Positions 10,173 to 20,775 are shown, counted from the stretch's first letter. The stretch is 64,000 nucleotides of DNA from Thiorhodovibrio litoralis (GCF_033954455.1 NZ_CP121473.1:248001-312000); one strand, 5' to 3'. The notes: generated from the letters alone by a model not told the origin. Numbers and translations are program-made.

Positions 10173-10352
10173 TTGAGTACAATCTCGCCGATACGCCGCT
10201 TGTCGCCCCTGGCGCGCTCCCTCGCCCGGCTTCGCGACCCGCTCCGAGTCAGAGTTTCTGGCTCCGTGCCGCGGCGATTTCCTAGCAGTCCATCCCCGAT
10301 AGACTGTAATGACCGATCAATCGGAACAGTTAAGAGATCAGCCGCCGGCTGA
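10173..10352 (+). CDS. Candidate small ORF, arginine-rich, 59 aa
   Basis: A perfect Shine-Dalgarno aggagg at 10161-10166 is followed, seven bases later, by TTG 10173 and an open frame of 59 codons to TGA at 10350-10352. The product is rich in Arg, Ser and Pro (begins LSTISPIRRLSPLARSLARL) with no recognised domain. The stop is 12 bases before the start of the next gene, whose own ribosome-binding site is weak, so it may be a coupled leader peptide. No family is recognised; it may be fortuitous. Confidence 0.3.
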   Translation: MSTISPIRRLSPLARSLARLRDPLRVRVSGSVPRRFPSSPSPIDCNDRSIGTVKRSAAG

Positions 10353-10364
10353 GTCTATCGCTCC

Positions 10365-10820
10365 ATGAGTGAACACCAAACGACCTCTCCACGTAGCCGC
10401 CTGCGCGCGCTCAGGGCTATCCCTGATCAAGACAGGACCGATGAGCAGTGGGACGAGCTCAATGAGCTCGAGATCATGCTTGCGCCCGCCAATCGCATCG
10501 CGCCTCCACCCGGGGCGGAGCCATCGCGCGCGCGACCCGCTCGCGCGAATGGTGCGAGATCCAGCGGCCCCAAGCCCAATGGTCAGCGCTCCAATGCCGC
10601 CCGCTCAAATGACGGCCGGCCCAATGGCCCGCCGCGTTCCAAGGATGTGCGCGTCACAGCCGACGGAAATCCCAAGAAAGGCAATGCCCCAAGGCGCAAT
10701 AAACCCGACGGCAATCCCGCGCTGAATGCCGGGGAGACCGATGCCGGGGCGCCAAGGCGAAAATCGCCCAAGCGCGCTCGCAGAAGACCTCGCACTGCGG
10801 GGCCAGCGGAGGGCGCCTGA
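10365..10820 (+). CDS. Basic, intrinsically disordered hypothetical protein
   Basis: A 151-residue protein that I cannot assign. Residues ~8-45 (PRSRLRALRAIPDQDRTDEQ, then WDELNELEIMLAPANR) look like a short folded helical segment. The rest is strongly disordered, with Pro/Asn/Arg/Gly repeats and a very basic tail (PRRKSPKRARRRPRT). Composition suggests RNA, DNA or ribosome binding, but that is inference only. It converges with metG, whose 3' end lies 38 bp away. The start ATG 10365 follows directly on the small ORF at 10173. Confidence 0.6.
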   Translation: MSEHQTTSPRSRLRALRAIPDQDRTDEQWDELNELEIMLAPANRIAPPPGAEPSRARPARANGARSSGPKPNGQRSNAARSNDGRPNGPPRSKDVRVTADGNPKKGNAPRRNKPDGNPALNAGETDAGAPRRKSPKRARRRPRTAGPAEGA

Positions 10821-10858
10821 CGGGCTCGCTTGCGCCAGAGCCCGGCGTTTACCGGCGT

Positions 10859-12907
10859 TTATTTGACCCGCATACCAGGCTCTGCGCCGCTGTCGGGAGA
10901 GAGCAAAAAGAGCTCCTTGCCCCCAGGGCCGGCGGCTAGGACCATGCCCTCAGATACACCGAAGCGCATTTTGCGCGGGGCGAGGTTGGCGACCATCACC
11001 GTCAGGCGCCCAGCCAGCGTCTCAGGCGCATAGGCTGCGCGAATGCCGGCAAAGACCTGACGCTGCTCACTGCCCAGATCAAGACGTAGCTTGAGCAGTT
11101 TGTCAGCGCCATCAACGTAGTCCGCTTCGATGATGCGGGCGATGCGCAGATCCACTTTGGCGAAGCTGTCGTAGTCGATGGTTTCTGCAAGCGACGGGTC
11201 CAGTGGCGCGGCAGGCTCCCCCGTACCGGTGTCGTCAGCATTCGCGTCCGTTGTTTGCAGATCGGCTTTGGAAGCGGCCAGCATGGCATCGATCTGGCTG
11301 CGCTCGATGCGCGTCATCAGCGGCTTGAACTTCTCCACCTGATGATCCAACAGCGGCTTGGGCAGTGCATCCCAGGTCAGTGGCGCGATGCGCAGGAAGG
11401 CTTCGGCCGCCTCGGCAGTGCCGGGCAGCACCGGGCGCAGCCAGCCGATCAGCAGCCGAAACAGATTGAGCCCCTGGGTGCAGACACCGTGCAGTTCGGC
11501 CTCGCGACTTGGGTCTTTCGCGATCACCCAGGGCGCCTGTTCGTCGATGTACTGATTGGCGCGGTCAGCCAGTGCCATGATCTCGCGCATGGCTCGGCCC
11601 AGTTCGCGCTTGTCGTAGGCGGCGGCAATGCTCTCACCGGCGACGGCGAACTCGGCGAAGAGCGCTGGCTCGGGCAGTGTTGCCGAGAGTCGGCCGACGA
11701 AGCGCTTGTGGATGAAAGACGCCGTGCGGCTGGCGATATTGACGATTTTGCCGACCAGATCGGCATTCACCCGCGCCTGAAAATCCTCCAGGCTGAGGTC
11801 GATATCATCCACGCCAGGACCGAGCTTGGCGGCGAAGTAATAGCGCAGATACTCAGGGTTGAGATGGTCGAGATAGGTGCGCGCCTTGATGAAGGTCCCG
11901 CGTGATTTCGACATCTTCTGTCCATCGACGGTCAAAAAGCCGTGCGCGAAGACAGCTGTGGGTGCGCGGAAGTCAGCGCCTGTCAACATCGCCGGCCAAA
12001 ACAGGGCGTGGAAGTAGATAATATCCTTGCCGATAAAGTGATAGACCTCGGCAGGGGAGTCGGGCGCCCAGAAGTGGTCGAACTCCAGACCCGGCGTGCG
12101 CTCGCACAGGTGCTGAAAGCTTGCCATGTAGCCAATAGGCGCATCGAGCCAGACGTAAAAGAACTTGCCCGGTGCGTCCGGGATCTCAAAGCCAAAGTAG
12201 GGCGCATCGCGCGAGATATCCCATTCCTGCAAACCGGCGTCGAACCACTCATCAAGCTTGTTGGCGACTTGCTTTTGCAGGCCGCCGCCGCGCGTCCAGT
12301 CGCGCAGCATGGGCTCAAAGTCCGCGAGCTTGAAGAAATAATGCTCCGAGCGGCGCATCTCCGGCACCGCACCAGAGACCGCTGAGCGCGGGTTTTTTAG
12401 CTCCGCCGGGGAGTAACTAGCACCACAGGCCTCGCAGTTATCGCCGTACTGATCCGGCGCGCCGCACTTGGGGCACTCGCCCTTGATGAAGCGATCCGGC
12501 AGGAACATCTTCTCCACCGGATCATAGGCCTGCTCGATCTCACGCCGGGCGATATGGCCCTGGTCGCGGTTGCGGCTGTAGATCAACTCGGCGAAATGGC
12601 GGTTCTCGGGCGAGTGGGTCGAGTGATAATTGTCGAAGCCGACGCGAAAGGCGACAAAATCCGCTTGGTGCTCGGCCGCGACCCGCTCGATCAGTGCCTC
12701 CGGGGAGATGCCCTCGGCGCGCGCCTTGAGCATAATGGGTGTGCCATGGGCGTCGTCGGCGCAGACGTACCAGCAGTTGTGACCGCGCATCTTCTGGAAA
12801 CGCGCCCAGATGTCGGTCTGGATGTACTCGACCAGATGGCCGATATGAATGGGCCCATTGGCATAGGGCAAAGCGCTGGTGACGAGAATGTCGCGAACCT
12901 GAGTCAT
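10859..12907 (-). CDS. metG: Methionyl-tRNA synthetase
   Basis: Charges tRNA-Met. 682 residues, the usual length of the long bacterial form. The class I HIGH motif is at residues 21-24 (GPIHIGH), a four-Cys zinc knuckle lies near 143-161 (CPKCG and CEACG), and KMSKS occurs near 332 ([10 protein letters not shown]). The C-terminal ~110 residues (from [17 protein letters not shown]) form the tRNA-binding/dimerisation OB domain, separated by an acidic Asp/Thr-rich linker. ATG 12907 is the start. An unannotated 460-bp spacer lies upstream. Confidence 0.97.
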   Translation of the reverse strand: MTQVRDILVTSALPYANGPIHIGHLVEYIQTDIWARFQKMRGHNCWYVCADDAHGTPIMLKARAEGISPEALIERVAAEHQADFVAFRVGFDNYHSTHSPENRHFAELIYSRNRDQGHIARREIEQAYDPVEKMFLPDRFIKGECPKCGAPDQYGDNCEACGASYSPAELKNPRSAVSGAVPEMRRSEHYFFKLADFEPMLRDWTRGGGLQKQVANKLDEWFDAGLQEWDISRDAPYFGFEIPDAPGKFFYVWLDAPIGYMASFQHLCERTPGLEFDHFWAPDSPAEVYHFIGKDIIYFHALFWPAMLTGADFRAPTAVFAHGFLTVDGQKMSKSRGTFIKARTYLDHLNPEYLRYYFAAKLGPGVDDIDLSLEDFQARVNADLVGKIVNIASRTASFIHKRFVGRLSATLPEPALFAEFAVAGESIAAAYDKRELGRAMREIMALADRANQYIDEQAPWVIAKDPSREAELHGVCTQGLNLFRLLIGWLRPVLPGTAEAAEAFLRIAPLTWDALPKPLLDHQVEKFKPLMTRIERSQIDAMLAASKADLQTTDANADDTGTGEPAAPLDPSLAETIDYDSFAKVDLRIARIIEADYVDGADKLLKLRLDLGSEQRQVFAGIRAAYAPETLAGRLTVMVANLAPRKMRFGVSEGMVLAAGPGGKELFLLSPDSGAEPGMRVK

Positions 12908-13369
12908 AATGTCCCTTGTTGGGTTGCGGGCGAAAAAGCGTCAGCGGTCAGCAACGAAAAGCAAAGCCGCGTCCGCAGGCTGCTGCCGCCAAAAATGTAC
13001 GCCCATTATCTGGCACCGACGGCGGTGGCGTTAAGACTTTAACGCGAAAATGCACCGGCATTTCGGGCTGAAATGACGGCGAGGCCGCCCAAGGGTTGAT
13101 TGCAGCAACCGCTTCATCCGCAGACACAGACGAAAAAAGCCCTAGGACATCGGCTTGGGGCTTGACGGAATGTTTGAGTTTGATATCAGGCAGGCGTCAA
13201 CGAATGTTGCGAACGCGAATCGCCCCAGCGGATAGCGCGCGGGTGCGTGAGGTGATGTTGGCTTTTCTGCGTCGGTACTTGTTCAGCGGTTGCGCTTGCG
13301 ACCGGAGTTGCTGAACCAGGTTGCCGAAGGGGCGCGGATTCCCAGGACCAAATCTGCAGCACTGGCGTT
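12908..13369. other. 462-bp intergenic region
   Basis: Spacer between metG (minus strand, start 12907) and the 3' end of the sufE-like gene. Short ORFs exist (for example 13096-13314) but have no recognised domain, no good ribosome-binding site and composition typical of chance frames. It should contain the metG promoter; none is clear. Confidence 0.5.
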
Positions 13370-13810
13370 TCAGGCGAATGCTTGTGCCTGACCTTTCATC
13401 TTGTTCACGATGGCATAGACGCCAACGTGGCGGTTCGGGCTTAAGTGCTCTTCGAGTTGCAGCCCGGTGAAGAGCTCATCGACATCCAGGGCCTCAATTT
13501 CCGCCGGGGTCTTGTCGCTGAACAAGCCCACCAGCAGCGCCACCACCCCCTTGATGATGGCGGTGTCGCAATCGCCTTGATAGCTCAGCTGGCCGTTGCC
13601 ATCCGGACTGGGGGCGACATGCACGGTGCTCATGCACTCTTTCACCAGATTGGAATCCGTTTTGGATGCAGGGTCCATGGGCGCCATCTTTTCGCCAATC
13701 TCGACCAAATACTCATAGCGCTGGTCCCAATCGCCGAGCAGCTCGAAGGTGTCGATGATCTCGGCGATTTGCTCGCTGGCCGATGGCTGTGCTGATGCTG
13801 AACTGGTCAT
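13370..13810 (-). CDS. sufE: SufE family Fe-S assembly / sulfur acceptor protein
   Basis: A 146-residue SufE-like protein that accepts sulfane sulfur from a cysteine desulfurase. The N-terminal ~12 residues are a Ser/Ala-rich tail; the family core starts at IAEIIDTFELLGDWDQRYEY. The acceptor Cys59 sits in LVKECMSTVHV, equivalent to the V-x-G-C-x-S motif although the Gly is replaced by Glu. FQGD-like YQGDCDTAIIKGVVALL follows. No sufS/sufBCD genes are in the window. The iscA-like gene lies 73 bp upstream on the same strand, so the two may be cotranscribed. Confidence 0.9.
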   Translation of the reverse strand: MTSSASAQPSASEQIAEIIDTFELLGDWDQRYEYLVEIGEKMAPMDPASKTDSNLVKECMSTVHVAPSPDGNGQLSYQGDCDTAIIKGVVALLVGLFSDKTPAEIEALDVDELFTGLQLEEHLSPNRHVGVYAIVNKMKGQAQAFA

Positions 13811-13883
13811 GGGTGTGTCGTCATCAGGTGCTGGTGAGTTGGATGCGGCTGGATTGCGTGATGGCGGACTGCATGATGGCGCT

Positions 13884-14210
13884 TCAGACGTTGAAGGATT
13901 CGCCGCAACCGCAAGCGTCTTTCACATTGGGGTTGCGGAATTCGAACCCCTCGTTCAGCAGGCTGGATTTGACGAAATCCACCTCGGTGCCGTCAATGCG
14001 CGGCATGCTGTCTGCATCCACGATGACCTTGACGCCGTGGCTTTCGAAGATCTGATCGCTGTCGTCGACCTGGTCGGCGTAATCGACTTCGTAGGCAAAG
14101 CCGGTGCAGCCGCTTTTCTTGGTGCCAATGCGAATGCCAAGCCCATGTCCGCGTTTGTCGATCATTCCGGAGATATGTCGCGCCGCGGCATCCGTCAGAG
14201 TAACTGCCAT
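13884..14210 (-). CDS. iscA: IscA/SufA/HesB A-type Fe-S carrier
   Basis: A 108-residue A-type carrier that delivers Fe-S clusters to apoproteins. The three invariant cysteines are present: Cys35 (KSGCTGFAY), then Cys100 and Cys102 in the C-terminal DACGCGESF motif. Length and motifs are standard. Whether this is IscA, SufA or ErpA cannot be decided without a tree. The neighbouring sufE-like gene favours a SUF-type role. The ~135 bp upstream is AT-richer than its surroundings and probably contains the promoter. Confidence 0.93.
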   Translation of the reverse strand: MAVTLTDAAARHISGMIDKRGHGLGIRIGTKKSGCTGFAYEVDYADQVDDSDQIFESHGVKVIVDADSMPRIDGTEVDFVKSSLLNEGFEFRNPNVKDACGCGESFNV

Positions 14211-14346
14211 TTTCGTGTCCTCAAATTATCGTGATCGGAAATAAGCCTTGGGTTTTGGGTCGATACTTTATGTCTATCTACTATAACCCTATCAATAACA
14301 AGCGAATAGTGGTCAGGTTGACGAATTTCAAGCTGCTTGTGCGCAT

Positions 14347-14997
14347 TTAGTGCCGTTGCACGGTGCCATCGCTGCTTGAGAGAGCTGACATATCCATCAG
14401 CCCGCGCATCAGGGTGGCGCGCTCCTCAAGTGCGACGGTCTCGATCAACGCCTGCTTGTCGCCGGCATCAAGCGGCAAATGGGTGCAGAGCAGATTGACC
14501 AGATCATCATCGGCCATTTCCGCGATGTCGTCCCAGGGGATTTCAACCTGGCGGCGGGTGCAGAAGCTGCGCAGGGAGCCGATGAAGCGCTCGCGATCTG
14601 TAATGCTGGTTTGCTCGGTGTTGTAATCGCCGGCAAATTCATCCCAACTCACGCGAGCGCGCCGAAACCCGCTGACGGGCTCGGCTTCCTCAAGCACGCG
14701 GAAGCGGCAAAATCCACTCAGCACCAAGACGATACGTCCGTCATTGGTTTCACTATAGGAGGTGATTCGCCCGGCGCAGCCGATACGGTGAATGGAGTCT
14801 TCATCGCTGCCGGCGGGTTGCACCATCCCGATGATGTGCTGCTCGGCCAGCGCATGTTGCACCATGCTCAGGTACCGCGGCTCGAAAATATTCAGTGGCA
14901 GTTGTACGCCCGGCAGGACCACGACGCCAGCCAGCGGGAAAATTGGCACAATACTCGGCAACCGGTCGAATTCAGGCAGGAATGGACTGCTTTTCAT
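14347..14997 (-). CDS. LON substrate-binding (N-terminal) domain protein
   Basis: A 216-residue stand-alone protein related to the N-terminal domain of Lon protease, without the ATPase and protease parts. Diagnostic motifs are VPIFPLAGVVVLPGVQLPLNIFEPRYLSM, split here as PIFPL and LNIFEPRY near residues 18-45, and later GCAGRI. Such proteins are widespread; their function is not established, though cereblon shares the fold. ATG 14997 begins with MKSSPFLPEFD; an upstream in-frame start at 15060 would add an unconserved stretch. No operon partner is evident. Confidence 0.85.
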   Translation of the reverse strand: MKSSPFLPEFDRLPSIVPIFPLAGVVVLPGVQLPLNIFEPRYLSMVQHALAEQHIIGMVQPAGSDEDSIHRIGCAGRITSYSETNDGRIVLVLSGFCRFRVLEEAEPVSGFRRARVSWDEFAGDYNTEQTSITDRERFIGSLRSFCTRRQVEIPWDDIAEMADDDLVNLLCTHLPLDAGDKQALIETVALEERATLMRGLMDMSALSSSDGTVQRH

Positions 14998-15180
14998 AGG
15001 ATAAAATCCAGCTCTGTCAAGTGTGATGTACCCGCATGAGCTGCGATTGCGGCGTGGCATAACATAACGGGCGCTCCCGCCAGCAACCGAAAACTCATGT
15101 GTGATACGCAGATATTGGGACGAGGAAGGCTGCCTGCGAGAGGCGGCAGGAAATGACGGGTACCTTGCCGTGAAACAGCA

Positions 15181-15210
15181 GCTTCATCCTCCGAGGCTTC
15201 ATCCTCCGAG
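15181..15210. repeat. Tandem 15-bp direct repeat
   Basis: Two exact adjacent copies of gcttcatcctccgag occupy 15181-15195 and 15196-15210, in the 285-bp spacer between the LON-domain gene and the yqaA-like gene. On the minus strand they could encode a repeated acidic SEDEA unit, but the surrounding ORF does not look like a gene. Confidence 0.75.
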
Positions 15211-15282
15211 ATGGTGTCGGACCATGAACGTCTAAGCAAAACAGTAGCTGCGTCTCCAGAGGTGATTGCCGCACTATGATCG

Positions 15283-15726
15283 TTAGGCTGTCGCCCACAG
15301 TGGTCGACCGAGCTCGACTAACCCGAGCAGCACGGCATAGCGAAGCCCCTTGCCGGTTGCGGTCAAGAGCAGAAACAGCAGAAAGCGCACTCGCATCAGC
15401 CCGGCGATGAAGGTCAGCGCATCACCGCCGACCGGCGCCCAGGCCAGCAGCAGCGACCACACACCCCAGCGCTGAAACCAGCGCTGGGCGGTGTCGAGCC
15501 CCGCCCCTTTGAACGGAAACCAGGGACGTTCGCGATAGCGCAGCAGCCAACGCCCAATTGCCCAGTTGAGGGCTGCGCCCAGGGTATTGCCGGCGGTGGC
15601 CCAGAGCCAGAGCGAAAAGGGCGCGTAGCCGGTGGTCAGCAGGCCGGCGAAGACCACCTCGGAGTAAGCGGGCAGCAGCGTCGCGGCAAGAAAGGAAATG
15701 GCGAACAAGCCAAGATAGGCGTCCAT
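15283..15726 (-). CDS. yqaA: YqaA family membrane protein
   Basis: A 147-residue integral membrane protein of the YqaA group within the DedA/SNARE-associated superfamily. Three to four hydrophobic segments are visible (AISFLAATLLPAYSEVVF; LWLWATAGNTLGAALNWAIG; FLLFLLLTATGKGLRYAVLL). The family motif P-x-(P/Y)-SE near 19-23 and the G-N-x-x-G motif near 46-51 are present. DedA relatives are linked to lipid-carrier flipping or membrane homeostasis, but YqaA itself is poorly characterised. It lies 34 bp downstream of the amidotransferase gene and could be part of that run. Confidence 0.88.
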   Translation of the reverse strand: MDAYLGLFAISFLAATLLPAYSEVVFAGLLTTGYAPFSLWLWATAGNTLGAALNWAIGRWLLRYRERPWFPFKGAGLDTAQRWFQRWGVWSLLLAWAPVGGDALTFIAGLMRVRFLLFLLLTATGKGLRYAVLLGLVELGRPLWATA

Positions 15727-15760
15727 CGTCAGCGCGCGGTTTCGCTTAAGCGGGTGCTGA

Positions 15761-16447
15761 TCAGAGCGGCGCGCACGCGGCGGTGATCAGGTCACGGAAC
15801 AACCGGCGCTGGCGGCTGAGATACAGCAGAAATTCCGGATGCCACTGCACACCGACAACGTAGTCTGCGTCCGGGTCCTCGACCGCCTGAACGATGCCAT
15901 CGAGATCGCGTCCGGCGATGCGAAGATTCCCGCCGAGTCGATCGATGCCTTGGTTGTGCAGACTGTTGATGCAGCAGCGTCCGCAGCCAAAGCGGTCATG
16001 CAGCGCGGTGTTGGCCTCGATCAGCAAGGTCTTGAGCGGAAAGATCGTCCAGCGGTTGGAGGTTTGTTTCCGCCGCGAGCGCAGTTCCTGAAACAGGCTC
16101 CCGCCGCGGCGGACGTTCAGCAGCTGGGCGCCACGGCAGATGCCAAGCAGCGGGCGCTGCCGAGCGAGCATCCGGTCGATCGCTGCAGACTCGAAGCGAT
16201 CGCGCTCAGTGTCGATTTTGGGTGTCACCTCGGGCGCCGCCGCATAGAGCACCGGATCGACATCATGGCCGCCGGTGACGACAAGCCCGGCGAGTGAATC
16301 GATCGCATCCTCGGCGATGCCAGGATAGAGCTGCCGTGGCTGTCCGCCGGCTATCCACACGCCAAGCGCGACCAATCCGCGCGGCATGAGCGCGCCGTGC
16401 CGCGGTCCGGTGATGCCGATCAGCGGTCGGATGTCGGCGTTAGCCAT
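15761..16447 (-). CDS. Class I glutamine amidotransferase / gamma-glutamyl hydrolase-like (peptidase C26)
   Basis: A 228-residue PuuD-type protein. The nucleophile Cys104 lies in LLGICRGAQLLN and the His203/Glu205 pair in VQWHPEF, so the triad is complete. PuuD relatives hydrolyse gamma-glutamyl amide bonds. A small Cys cluster (Cys155, Cys158, Cys159 in FGCGRCCIN) is unusual. ATG 16447 was chosen: it overlaps the end of the upstream amidoligase gene by 28 bp, and the preceding in-frame codons belong to that gene's other frame. The pairing of a peptide-bond-forming ligase with a matching amide hydrolase suggests a make-and-trim pathway for a gamma-glutamyl-type metabolite (inference). Confidence 0.85.
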   Translation of the reverse strand: MANADIRPLIGITGPRHGALMPRGLVALGVWIAGGQPRQLYPGIAEDAIDSLAGLVVTGGHDVDPVLYAAAPEVTPKIDTERDRFESAAIDRMLARQRPLLGICRGAQLLNVRRGGSLFQELRSRRKQTSNRWTIFPLKTLLIEANTALHDRFGCGRCCINSLHNQGIDRLGGNLRIAGRDLDGIVQAVEDPDADYVVGVQWHPEFLLYLSRQRRLFRDLITAACAPL

Positions 16448-17469
16448 TGTTCGCTCTCCTGCACCCAGCCTTCCAGCCCGCTCGTCAAGCGTGCGCCCAG
16501 AGATTGGTCCAGGTGCGCGGCATAGGCGACGCAGATGGCGTTCAGGCGTTCGGCGTCGGCCGCCAGGCGCTCGACTTCCACCCAGTCGTTCCAGGCCAGG
16601 TGCAGGCCCCAATCGGGTTGGTCGATCTCGCTATTTGGCAGGCGGTAGTGGAATGTGGGCCGCGCCTTGACGCGGGCGTCGGTGACCACGCGCGCCAAGC
16701 GCTCGGCATCGAGATGGGCGAACAGCGGCAGCAGGTCGAGCTCGCGGTTGCGGGTCGGGTTGGCGACCAGGTAGTCGTCGATGAATCCCGCCTGATCCGG
16801 CCAGTAGTCGGGGGCGATGGTTGCGCGGACATAGTCTTTCGGGAAGGGATCGGCAAAGAATGTCAGCCGCCGGGTCAAGTCGACCTCGGCGCGCTTGCGC
16901 AGCCAGTCAGCCAGGCACAGATAGGCTTTGAACAGGCTGAGCAGGGTGGTAGCGTCCAGCGCCGGTGGCTGCGGGTTGAGCTGCAGGCCAAAAGCGTAGA
17001 TCGGGTTGTCGCCGGTACCCAGGGCGCCGGCTTTGCGCAGGTGCACAATCAGCGATTGGACATCGCCCAAGCGTTCCAGCGGCAGCGGCGGGCTGATGAT
17101 CTCGACCGGCACCAGCGGCTCGGCAATGAGCTTGAGCATCTGCTCGATGCCATCCTTGACCAAGGTTTCAAAGGGGACATCCTGATCGTCATCGACGCGC
17201 TTGCGGCGGCCAAGCTCCTTGAGCAGTTCAAAGTCCAGCTCGACCCGCCATTCACCGGCCGAGTCGCCGCAGATCACGGCCTCGTAGCGCCCGCTTTCGC
17301 GCAGGTCACCGCCGAGGTGGTCGACGAGCAAGGCTGTGGTCTGCTCGAGCGTCAGTCCGCCAAATTCGATTTCGATGCCAACCAGTCGCGGTTGCCCCTC
17401 GGTTGTCAGCCGTTGCGGCGGCATGGCGAGCCGAGGAAGTGATGGATCGGTTTCCGTGTCATGGGCCAT
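16420..17469 (-). CDS. Putative amidoligase (Amidoligase_2, glutamine-synthetase/GCS-like fold)
   Basis: A 349-residue COOH-NH2 ligase of the Amidoligase_2 type. The first strand motif VGIEIEFGGLT (metal-binding Glu residues, as in gamma-glutamylcysteine synthetase) is near residues 30-40, with GEWRVELDFELL following and IIDSPP-like VEIISPPLPLE near 140-150. The C-terminal half has the conserved FGLQLNPQPP strand. These ligases make amide bonds between carboxylates and amines at ATP expense; the substrate here is unknown. The start ATG 17469 is preceded by a strong ribosome-binding site (aaaggag, 8-base spacing). It lies between the DUF815 ATPase gene and the amidotransferase gene, on the same strand as both. 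Confidence 0.82.
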   Translation of the reverse strand: MAHDTETDPSLPRLAMPPQRLTTEGQPRLVGIEIEFGGLTLEQTTALLVDHLGGDLRESGRYEAVICGDSAGEWRVELDFELLKELGRRKRVDDDQDVPFETLVKDGIEQMLKLIAEPLVPVEIISPPLPLERLGDVQSLIVHLRKAGALGTGDNPIYAFGLQLNPQPPALDATTLLSLFKAYLCLADWLRKRAEVDLTRRLTFFADPFPKDYVRATIAPDYWPDQAGFIDDYLVANPTRNRELDLLPLFAHLDAERLARVVTDARVKARPTFHYRLPNSEIDQPDWGLHLAWNDWVEVERLAADAERLNAICVAYAAHLDQSLGARLTSGLEGWVQESEQWLTPTSDR

Positions 17470-17587
17470 AACGGGAACTCCTTTATTGGGGCTGAGACCG
17501 GGGCGCTGGCCCAAGCCCGCCAGAGGTATCTTTAAGAGTCTTGCGGCCCGCGCGGAATTCTCAATGCGCGAAACGGATGGCGGTGCC

Positions 17588-18475
17588 TTAGGTTAGTTCG
17601 TCCGACGCCAACCGCCCGGCCCAGTCGCGCGCGAACTGCCAGGCGGTTCGGCCGCTGCGCGAGCCACGGGTTAGTGCCCACTGCAGGGCTTTGCGGTTGA
17701 TGACCTCAAGGTCGGCCGGCGCGGCAACCGATTGGGCATCATTGAGGCGCGCGAGCCAGTGATGGACCACGCGAAGATATTGCTCCTGACTGAAAGGATA
17801 AAAGGACAGCCAGAGGCCAAAGCGATCCGACAGGGAGATCTTCTCCTCGGTGCTTTCGCCGAGATGGATCTCGCCGTCGATCAGTTGCGCCTGCTGGTTC
17901 TCCTGCTGGAATTCCGGCAGCAGATGACGCCGGTTGGAGGTGGCATAGATCAGCAGGTTGTCCGGCGGCGCGCTGATGGAGCCATCGAGTACGGCCTTGA
18001 GCGTTTTGTAGCTGGACTCGGCTGCCTCGAACGAGAGATCGTCGCAATAGACGATAAAACGCTCCTCGCGCCCGTCGATGGCCTCGAGCAGATAGGGCAG
18101 GTCGATCAGATCCGCCTTATCGACCTCGATCAGCCGCAGTCCCTGGTCGGCATAGGTGGTAAAAATCGCTTTAATCAGAGAGGACTTACCGGTGCCACGC
18201 GAGCCCCACAGCAGCACATTGTTGGCCGTGCGACCAGCCAGAAATTGCCGGGTATTGCGCTCGACTACCGCGCGTTGATGCTCGATGCAAAGCAGGTCAT
18301 CCAGCGCCAAGCGGTGCGGGCGGCGCACGGCCTCAAGCCGGCCATCCCGCCCGCCGCCGCGCCAGCGGAAGCTCTGGGCATCAAAGTCCGGCGTTTCCGT
18401 TGGCGCCGGTAGCAAAGCCTCCACTCGCTTCATCAATCGGGTCGCGCGCTTGAGGAATTTCTTCTTCTCGCTCAT
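17588..18475 (-). CDS. DUF815 family AAA ATPase
   Basis: A 295-residue ATPase of the DUF815 family. Walker A WGSRGTGKSS is at residues 90-99 and Walker B FIVYCDDLSFE near 140-150, followed by a sensor-like IYATSNRRHLLPEF. The N-terminal ~25 residues are basic and probably helical (KKKFLKRATRLMKRV). DUF815 proteins are common in proteobacteria; their target is unknown. The stop is 118 bp upstream of the amidoligase start and its own start is 17 bp from the 3' end of ettA, so a minus-strand run ettA, DUF815, amidoligase, amidotransferase, yqaA is plausible. Confidence 0.87.
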   Translation of the reverse strand: MSEKKKFLKRATRLMKRVEALLPAPTETPDFDAQSFRWRGGGRDGRLEAVRRPHRLALDDLLCIEHQRAVVERNTRQFLAGRTANNVLLWGSRGTGKSSLIKAIFTTYADQGLRLIEVDKADLIDLPYLLEAIDGREERFIVYCDDLSFEAAESSYKTLKAVLDGSISAPPDNLLIYATSNRRHLLPEFQQENQQAQLIDGEIHLGESTEEKISLSDRFGLWLSFYPFSQEQYLRVVHHWLARLNDAQSVAAPADLEVINRKALQWALTRGSRSGRTAWQFARDWAGRLASDELT

Positions 18476-18492
18476 TGGAAAGGTTCTAGGTA

Positions 18493-20160
<1,668 letters not shown>

Positions 20161-20487
20161 GGTGTTGTTGTCTGGTTTGGGAGTTCGTAAGTCGCCAGGC
20201 GCGCACTTGGCACGCCTGAGGGAAAGACCCTGAATTTTGCGCGTTCGTGTCGGGAATGTCCAAGCAACCGAAGATTTTGCCGGACGCAAAACAGGCCCTT
20301 GTGTCGGGGTCTGGTATCGATGCGTCCAAGACGCTGATACTGACCGCAAGCAACCACGAATAGGAAAAATAATTTTCCTTTTGAGTTTTGCCCCGGATGA
20401 GTTTCTCGTGTTAGGCTCTGGCCTCCCAAAGTGTTCAGACGTGATTATATTGCCGAATCCATCACTCATTGCTAGGAGGAAATATCC
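20161..20487. other. 327-bp divergent intergenic region
   Basis: Region between divergent ettA and the small secreted protein gene. It contains a perfect AT-rich inverted repeat aggaaaa/ttttcct at about 20362-20379 and probably both promoters. No further gene is supported; an open extension of the ettA frame crosses it without coding signs. Confidence 0.5.
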
Positions 20488-20775
20488 ATGTTTCGCAACA
20501 AACTTATTGTTACGACGGTCTTTCTAACTGCGGCACTCGGTTTCGCCGCGACAGGAAATGCACTGGCGGCGACTTGCAAAGGCATGGAAAAGCCAGCCTG
20601 TGAATCGACAGCTGGGTGTTATTGGGTGGACCCATACAAGCGCAAAGATGGGGTTTCAGTGTCCGGCCATTGTCGCGGAAAACCCGGCAGCAAGAAAGGC
20701 AGTGGCGACGGCAAAGGCGACAAAAAAGGATCCACAGGCACCTCTGGTTCAGGCACCTCTGGTTCAGGCAGCTAA
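20488..20775 (+). CDS. Small secreted cysteine-containing protein
   Basis: A 95-residue protein with a strong ribosome-binding site (aggaggaaa, then ATG 20488). A signal peptide spans residues 1-27 (cleavage after ALA). The mature part has four cysteines (30, 38, 44, 62) in the frame [19 protein letters not shown] and HCRGK, likely two disulfides, followed by a Gly/Ser/Lys tail with a repeated GTSGS unit. Similar small proteins with a C-K-G-x-x-x-x-x-C start occur in other proteobacteria as hypotheticals, from memory; I know no function. A periplasmic or extracellular location is inferred. Confidence 0.75.
   Translation: MFRNKLIVTTVFLTAALGFAATGNALAATCKGMEKPACESTAGCYWVDPYKRKDGVSVSGHCRGKPGSKKGSGDGKGDKKGSTGTSGSGTSGSGS

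Noticed and set aside
11255-11905. 216-codon plus-strand ORF within metG
   Set aside because: Antisense shadow of a confident gene; long antisense frames are common in GC-rich coding DNA.
13096-13314. 72-codon ORF in the metG-sufE spacer
   Set aside because: No domain, no ribosome-binding site, no neighbours supporting it.
16447-17442. 331-codon plus-strand ORF opposite the amidoligase gene
   Set aside because: Antisense shadow; the minus-strand gene has conserved motifs and a good ribosome-binding site.
20161-20469. ~100-codon N-terminal extension of EttA
   Set aside because: The frame is open but shows no EttA homology; the standard start at 20160 gives the exact family length.
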